Origin: Coccinella septempunctata
Lineage: Eukaryota; Arthropoda; Insecta; Coleoptera; Coccinellidae
DNA: 64,000 nucleotides
Assembly: GCF_907165205.1 (NCBI RefSeq)
Contig: NC_058197.1
Coordinates: 17,648,766-17,712,765, forward strand
Direction of reading: 5' to 3'
The notes under the pieces were generated by a model. The model saw only the letters and a program-made list of their open reading frames with translations, was not told where the DNA came from and made no database searches. Shown piece by piece: positions 57,801 to 64,000 of this stretch. Position numbers and translations under genes: made by a program. Position 1 is the stretch's first letter; each line of letters opens with the position of its first letter.

Positions 57801-60800
57801 CTCGTCTTCCGGTTCCTCGTCCGAACTGTCCACCTCGGGATCGGGCATATCCTGCGACGCGGGCTCCGCGTCGTCGTCGTCATCGTCGTCCGCCATTCTC
57901 GCCTTCCTGTCCGTCGATCTGGACTCTTCGATGACGTTCCTGAAACACGCGAGCGAATTAAAGACACCCGTCGATTCGACTTATCTGTAGACACTTACAG
58001 GTCAGCGAATCTGTTCTGTTTCCCGATGGTCTGGAACATCAGCTTGAAGAACTTCCTGCGCATGTGTTTGATGATGTACTTCGGATTCACGCAGTAGTCC
58101 TTCGAGTACTGACGGTGGGGGAGGAACACGAACTTCAGGGTGTATCTGTGCGAACTGGAACGAGCAAGAAATGTTCAACGTTATAGAGGAAATATACTGG
58201 ACAGGACGAGAATTCAACAGTGAATTCTTGAGGTCAAAAGGAGCACATTTCGTCCTAGATAAAAAGATGTGCCACACCAGGAAAAGTTAAATTCCCTTGA
58301 GACTAACAAGCTGAATCTACGAAAATACACATCTGTGGATCTTTTAAACATAGTTGCATTCAGCCAAAGTACCCAATTTTCCGAATATCAGAGATATTTT
58401 CCAAAATATCAATCAACTTATTTTCAAGAGTTGGATATTCTTCTGTAATGGAAGAAATGGAAGACGTGGGTGATATATTGTATCTAATGAATATTTGAAC
58501 GTTTTGTAAAATAAAAGTATTCCTTATATTTTCTCGTATAATGCTCAGTTTTCGAGTAATTTGATGTCCAAAAATCAAAAAGTATCTATGAAATTTCAAA
58601 AATTGGGTACTTTGGCTGAAAACAACTCTGTTTAAAAGATCCACAGATGTGTATCATCACAGATTTAGCTAGTTATTCTTATTTTTTCCAGGGGTGGCAA
58701 AGCTCATTATGAAAACTTGAAATGGCTATATCTTTTTATCAGGGCCGATTAGAAAAAAATGCTAAAGGAAAAAAGTGTTTCTTTTGAGAATCTACTGTTA
58801 AATAAAATATTTACGAGTCAAAGACTCACCCTGTACACAACGACAACTCGATAAAACGTCAAAATACAAATTTCCACCTACTTGGTCCTCGAGCTGGAGG
58901 TTATCTCCACCTCGATGTCCTTAAGCACGTCGGCGACGGTCACCCTGTTGAACTTCTTCCTCAGGGCCTCCGATTCGCGTTCCAGATCCTCGATCGGTAG
59001 GAACGGTATCACCATCGACGGCGTCTTGATGTTCTTGCTGGCCATCATCAGGATCTCCCTGAGACGCGGTATACCCAGGGTGACGTTCATCTCACCCCTG
59101 CCGGCGAAATGGAACGTGTTCAGGGTCATCTGCGTCGACGGCTCCCCTATGGACTGAAAAGGGACGTTCTGTATATTCGTTTCAGTTAAAAAAAAAATTC
59201 TAGAGACTATTTTTTACCCACAAAAGTCTGTTGTGAAACTGTAAGAAGAAGTTGATTTCTGATGCAATATCCTAGCCAATGTTTTTCAGAATTTCAAAGG
59301 ATGAGTCTATTATTATTATTATTTGAACCGGGGTCGTTGTGGCTGGATTATTCATCTCTTGCAGAAAGGAATGGAGGAGTTTCTTCTCCATCTTCTGAGA
59401 ATCACCAGAAGCTGCTTGGCACTAGGTCATATACTCAGGAAATGGAGAAGGGCAAAAGGACCCTTCATACCAAAAATAGGGAAGAAAGATGGGACTGAGT
59501 CAGGGCCTTAGAATGATCGAGCAATGGTGCTTCTCAGTGGGGATACGGAGTGGAAGTTAGAAGTTGAATATCTGGGAATAACCCTAGATTTTTCCAACTT
59601 CTGTGGAATGGGCACATTAAGATCGTTGCTAGTAATGCAATAAAGACCTTGATGGCGAGATGGAGGTAGATCATGAAATGGAAAATTACTCTGGAAGAAT
59701 CTTTTAAGACAGGAACACTTCAAGAAGACCTTTGGGAACTTTAACACTGCAAGATCTGAGAAGTATCCGGATCTTAGACTCAGGAAGCACCTAATGGGAA
59801 TCTAGCAGTCTAGCTGAAAAATGAGAAGTGCAGATTCTGCGAGGAGGAAGATGAAACTCCATAACACCTGATGACAGAATGCCTCGCCATTGGTAGCCAA
59901 GGTAAAATATGCTTTAGACGACAATCTCGCAGGAGCGAGGAGGTTTTATTATTATTATTTATAATTTGAACCGGAGTCGTTGTGGCTTGGTTAGCTTTTC
60001 GGGAACTGCGAGCATATAAATCGTTTGTTCTCTACCCTACTCATTCATAGGGACCCAAGGAGGTCGTCAATGGTGTTGATAAAACCGACAACATCCTTAG
60101 GGGCCTTGGCCGTTACCTAGTGAGGATACAGGACCGGTTTCCCCATATGAATGGTTCTTAGGCCAGCCAGCTCTGGACACTTGCATACCATGTGTTCAGC
60201 TGTTTATGCTTCTGATCCACGGAGCCTACAAATCTCATCTGCTGACTTTCCCATACGGTACAGATGATATTTGTACCGACAGTGCTCTGTCAGCAGTCCC
60301 AGCATCACCAGAAGCTCAGCTCGTGACAGCTTCAGCAGTTTTCTAGTGTAGGCCGGTGAAATCATCACGAATTTTTTTGACTGAGTAAGTCCAGGAGTGT
60401 TTCTCCATAGGTTTATTCTGTTGTTCAACTCCCATTGTTAGACCGCTGCCTTATATTGGTTTTTTCGAGCCCACAGAAAGGTTCAGGACCAGCAGGTGTT
60501 AACCTTGATGTTTTTTTGGCAAGTTCATCGGCTTTCTCGTTTCCTTCAACACCACAGTGCCCTGATACCCATAGTAGAGTCACTTTATTGCCTCTGGCTA
60601 GTTGCTTTATGGTATTACGGCACTCCCATGTCAGCAGAGATCCCTGGCAGTGTGATTCAAGGGATCTCAGCGAGGCCTGGCTATAGACCCCCTTTAAGGT
60701 TCATTTCAAGACACTCTTGAGCGCATACGTAAACAGCCAGTGTCTCGGTCTTTCCAATAAAGGGTTCACTTCCCAGGACTTCAGAGACCCTCTATTTAGG

Positions 60801-63800
60801 TCCATATACGCCAAGACCAGTACCCTTTCCTGATTTTGATCCATCAGTAAACCACGTAGATGCATTTTGTCCAGAAGATTCACGAAACTAATTGCACTAG
60901 GACGCTCAGCTATGATCGAGAATGATTGGCATAACATCCGATGGTTTTGCCAAGGTCCAACCCACAACGATGAGTCTAAATATTTCGAAAACTTCGTTGA
61001 ATCCACTGAAATTACTTTGGAAAGACTAATGACCTATGCCAACCAAAGTTACAGATTAAAAATAGGCTCGGTACCCTATATACTCGATGATCCATCAGTA
61101 TTCACTAATTTTTTCGAAAGATCGATGAATTCTTGTAAAAAAATAAGACATAATGAAGTTCTGTAAGAGAAATACAAGAAAAAACGCGAAATCTATAAAA
61201 ATTCTTAATCAAAAGACATACCTGAGCGGCCAACAGACCAACAGCTTCCTCGCTGTCGCACAGCGAAGTCATCGCCTTCTGCTTCATCATGTTCTCGAAG
61301 TTCCTCTTGTCCTTCTTCCCCTTGCAACCGTCGTAACCCTCGATCAGAGCCTCCAGCCTCTCGTTGATCGATCCGAAATGACTGTGGGGCAGGAAGCGTG
61401 AGTTCAGGGTGTCCGGACACGGTTGACACTTGTCGACGAAGCTCTGCCTGACCTCTTCGCCCGCCTCTTGCCACAGCTGCACCAGCTGCTCCTTGGTCAC
61501 CTTCCTGTTGGAGGTCTCGTTGAAAAATTGGCTGAACAACGTGAACGGCCTGTATTTTCTCTTGGACAGGGTGCTTCCGTTCTCTTTCATCCACTCCTTC
61601 AGCTGCGAAATCGATAACGTGTGATGTTCGGGCCAAATTCGTCGATAATAATGAGAATATTTACCTTTTTGGAGTAGTCTTTCACTTCCAGGCTCCTCTT
61701 GGATTTAGCTTCGGCTTTGATGACTTTTTTGTCCAGAATGGCGCCCATATTTTCATGTAGGAAAGGCAGTTGTTTTTCTGACAGGAACTGCGCCTTGCAA
61801 ACGTCCATCCCATCTTGTCCGTAGAGAAACTGAAGAAAAAAGGTTCTGATATTGATACCATAAAAGGGTTTTCGGAACAAATATGCCGAATATGCTTCAA
61901 AAACTCTTCTTTTGTATGGAATCTGATATTTGGTGTCCCAAATTCGATGTCCAATGAGGGAATCTCAAGAACTATAAGAGCTCGAAGAAAACCGATGACA
62001 CATTTCGGAAAAACAAAGAGAAACTAGCTCATTGAGCTACAGCAACTTAAATATTGTACAGGGCGGGCAAAATTCGTTGTTTACTGAGGGGAGCTTGAGA
62101 ACTATAAGAACTAAAAGAAATTGGTTCACACATTTCCTAGTTCTTCTTCAGAAAAACAAAGAATGGTGAAGACCTTAGCCTCCTACGTTTCTTCGTTTTT
62201 GAGTTATTAGCAAAAAATGAGATTTGGACGATTTCGAAAAGTTCTCGTAACTTTTTTGTCTTTGAAGTTACAAATCTGAAACTTGAACCTTCTACAGTAT
62301 CTACAGGCACTTTTATACGTAGAATCTACTGAAAAAGATTTTTTCCAATTCAAAAATAACAAATTCAATAAAAGTTTGCATTTAAAAAACCCGAAGTTCG
62401 TCTAATGATTCGAAATAAAAAAAAAATTGAGCTCGTCAGTGGAATCATCGTGAAAAAATGCTTGTAGAAGGTCCAAGTTTCAGATCAGCTACTTCAAAGA
62501 CAAAAAAGTTACGAGAACTTTTCGAAATCGTCAAAATCCCAATGTTTGCTAATAACTCAAAGACGAAGAATACTAGGAGGCTACGGTTTTCACCATTCTT
62601 CGTTTTTCTGAAGAAGAGCTATGAAATGTGGGATCCAATTTCTCCTAGTTCTTATAGTTCTCAAGATCCCCTCAGTAAACTACGAATTTTGCCCACCCTG
62701 CACAATATTTCATGAAGTTGCTGTTGCTCAATGAGCGAGTTATGTAACGTGGTCAAGATGTCTATTTTAAGAAAAATTTCTTTAGTAGATTTTACATATA
62801 AAATGCCTAAGAAGGTTGAAGCTTCAAATCTGTACCTTCAAAGACAAAAAAAATATGAGATCTCATCGAAATCGTCAAGATCTCATTTTTTGCTAATAAC
62901 TCAAAAACGAAGAATCTTAGGAGGCTACGGTATTCACCATTCTTTGTTTTTCTGAAAAAAAGCTATGAAATGTGGGATCCAATTTCTTCTAGCTCTCATA
63001 GTTCTCAAGATCCTCTCAGTAAACTAGGAATTTTGCCCACTCTGTACAATATTTATTTTTATTCATTTGTTATTTAACGTGGTCAAGATGAATTTTTTTC
63101 ATTTGAGTGACATTAGAGCGTTAAAAAAAACAAAAAAGGTTCGTTTGAATGCCAAAATAGGCCTATGAAAAAAGTAGCCCTTAATATTAATGTTTAGCAT
63201 CCCACTTTTCGATTTTCCATAAGAATATCACAGGAAAAAAATTTGTTTCTCCTGATTTTTATAATTAATGAACGATAAATTGCGTTGCAATATCCTTTCT
63301 ATATTTTGTAGCTAATTTAAGGCTCCACAAAAAAGGTCTGATGTCATTTTTCGATAAATGAACTCAGTCGAAAGTTATATCAATTGCACTGAGCCGAAGG
63401 ACCTAAGGTCGATGACTCTTGGCTTATTCGTTTTATTTATTGACGTTTTCTCTCTCATTTTCTCTTTAAAAACGAAGAATCGTAGGAGGCTACGATTTTA
63501 GCCATTCTTTATTTCTCTGGATAGGAGCTATTCTAGTTTCCGAAAGCCCCTCACTGGACATCGAATTTGGACACCCTGTGCAGGTCCGGTCAAGGGTAAT
63601 CCAGGCTTAGGAAATATTCCATGAGAGAAAGAGGGAGAAAAGTTAAAGGCATCTTCCCCTCTTCAACTTTCTAAGCCTATTTGTCATCTTCATCTTTATT
63701 TCACACATCTTTTATCTACTCCTTGATTTGCCACGTCTGGACAATTCTTGCCGGACCTGCATGTAGAAACCGAAGACGCACTTCGTGAAAATCTCAACAA

Positions 63801-64000
63801 AACTCACCTGTATCACGGTGTTGTCACTATCCCTAACCGTCAGATCCGACTTGACGTGCACCCCCTCCAGACTCTTCACCAGACATCTCTGCAGATAACC
63901 GCTCTTGCTGGTCTTGCAGGCGGTGTCGATCAACCCCTCTCTGCCGGCCATGCAATGGAAGAAGAAATCCTGCGGATCGATGCCCGTCATGAACCTGCCC
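54853..64000 (-). CDS. RpI1: RNA polymerase I largest subunit (3' eleven exons; 5' part beyond window)
   Basis: Exons, in coding order: 64,000-63,808; 61,829-61,665; 61,602-61,222; 59,153-58,882; 58,154-57,999; 57,939-57,716; 55,807-55,668; 55,584-55,432; 55,374-55,264; 55,206-55,014; 54,953-54,853 (stop TAG). All internal junctions are GT-AG and in phase. The first exon holds MTGIDPQDFFFHCMAGREGL and SKSGYLQRCLVKSLEG, the bridge-helix/trigger-loop part of the clamp core. SIGEPSTQMTLNTFHFAGRG and GIPRLREILMMASKNIKTPS follow, conserved among Pol I, II and III. The acidic segment in exon 57,939-57,716 (a run of seven Asp, then PDPEVDSSDEEPEDE) and the C-terminal MAGGLCDVGTGGFDVVQ point to Pol I (A190). 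The enzyme makes pre-rRNA in the nucleolus. Introns 55,808-57,715, 58,155-58,881, 59,154-61,221 and 61,830-63,807 carry transposon remnants. Confidence 0.97.
56075..57560. mobile_element. Composite of two oppositely oriented non-LTR fragments, in an RpI1 intron (copy B)
   Basis: The plus-strand part (56,075-56,640) reads as pieces of reverse transcriptase: RKWRRAKGTFIPK, then after a deletion RMIEHWC, then LEVEYLGITLDSKLLWNGHI, then the post-RT CRFYEEEDETPYHLMTECLA. The minus-strand part (57,560-56,645) has the RNase H remnant and RAEFRMMVGLLTGHCRYKYH with CRLCGSEAETAEQMVCKCPE. The two 3' ends face each other across a TATTATTATTTAAT tail. Both parts are broken by stops and internal deletions. 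Confidence 0.85.
58180..58837. mobile_element. Foldback element in RpI1 intron, CAGGGTGAGTC family
   Basis: Its right end GAGTCAAAGACTCACCCTG and inner blocks (ACACATCTGTGGATCTTTTA at 58,327 against the inverse near 58,636-58,655) match the copy at 14,091-15,150. The left end is degraded; the recognisable start is near GTGAATTCTTGAGGTC. It lies in the intron 58,155-58,881. Confidence 0.8.
59300..60884. mobile_element. Composite of oppositely oriented non-LTR fragments, in the next RpI1 intron (copy C)
   Basis: It has the same layout and the same internal RT deletions as 56,075-57,560. The plus part contains EVEYLGITLD followed by a small deletion, and the minus part contains RAELLVMLGLLTEHCRYKYH. 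At its left edge is an additional stub of the minus-strand 3' end, ATTATTATTTGAACCGGGG, before the RT fragment. The minus-strand RNase H region ends near 60,884. Confidence 0.85.
60885..61166 (+). pseudogene. Unrecognised coding-like fragment in an RpI1 intron
   Basis: The plus-strand frame (open from 60,867) reads, in pieces, MIENDWHNIRWFCQGPTHND, ESKYFENFVESTEIT, RLKIGSVPYILDD and FFERSMNSCKKIRHNEVL to a stop. The composition is protein-like and different from the flanking AT-rich DNA. It is opposite in strand to RpI1 and abuts the retrotransposon composite. I do not recognise the family; a transposon or a processed host fragment are both possible. The first codons before 60,885 belong to the retrotransposon. 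Confidence 0.35.
61830..63807. other. Long RpI1 intron filled with CAGGGT-family element copies
   Basis: At least one full element (62,059-62,700, CAGGGCGGGCAAAATTCG to CGAATTTTGCCCACCCTG, with TA at its left side) and several partial copies occur: around 61,935-62,040, 62,740-63,047 and 63,470-63,583. The stretch 63,060-63,380 resembles the sequence at 44,740-45,060. No coding exon is seen. Confidence 0.7.

Noticed and set aside
57705..58097. 130-codon plus-strand frame
   Set aside because: It is the antisense shadow of the RpI1 acidic exon and its neighbour.
1..64000. tRNA, rRNA or snRNA genes
   Set aside because: No A/B-box pair with a cloverleaf, no rRNA core motif and no snRNA signature was recognised by eye. 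A covariance-model scan could still find one.

Overview
This is AT-rich eukaryotic nuclear DNA, almost certainly from an insect. It holds parts of two single-copy, intron-bearing genes that converge on a very large block of repeats. The left gene (plus strand, exons 8,074-15,730) encodes an insect-type Fasciclin 3 (Fas3). It has three Ig-like regions, one membrane span and two alternative cytoplasmic tails; the signal-peptide exon is not visible and probably lies outside the window. The right gene (minus strand, 64,000 down to 54,853) is the 3' part of the largest subunit of RNA polymerase I (RpI1/POLR1A): eleven exons, with the 5' part beyond the window end. The exact species cannot be read from the sequence; a beetle or similar holometabolous insect is only a guess.

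Layout: 92-2,128 is a 48-bp minisatellite. 3,325-4,110 is a 173-174-bp satellite-like array. 5,413-6,310 is a decayed 3' end of a non-LTR retrotransposon with RNase H. 6,311-15,730 is Fas3 with repeat-laden introns. 15,731-17,096 is 3' flank. 17,097-53,957 is a ~37-kb inverted structure. Its outer arms are built from 7 (left) and 8 (right) diverged gene-like units of about 0.8-1.3 kb. Its interior holds a P-element-like insertion (27,965-29,212), a 4.5-kb array of a 10-bp repeat (29,263-33,818), and a separate 6.8-kb palindrome (35,972-42,808) that itself carries inverted minisatellites around a 229-bp unique spacer. 54,853-64,000 is RpI1, whose introns hold two copies of one composite retrotransposon remnant and several foldback elements.

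The two host genes have no obvious functional link: Fas3 is a homophilic adhesion protein and RpI1 transcribes rRNA. The main interest is the block between them. Many of its parts are palindromic elements bounded by TA with CAGGGTG-like ends, and the two arms can be compared with each other: insertions in one arm are missing at the matching 'empty site' in the other. No intact transposase, CRISPR system or RNA gene was seen. Exon coordinates were derived by hand from splice signals, reading frame and exon phase.
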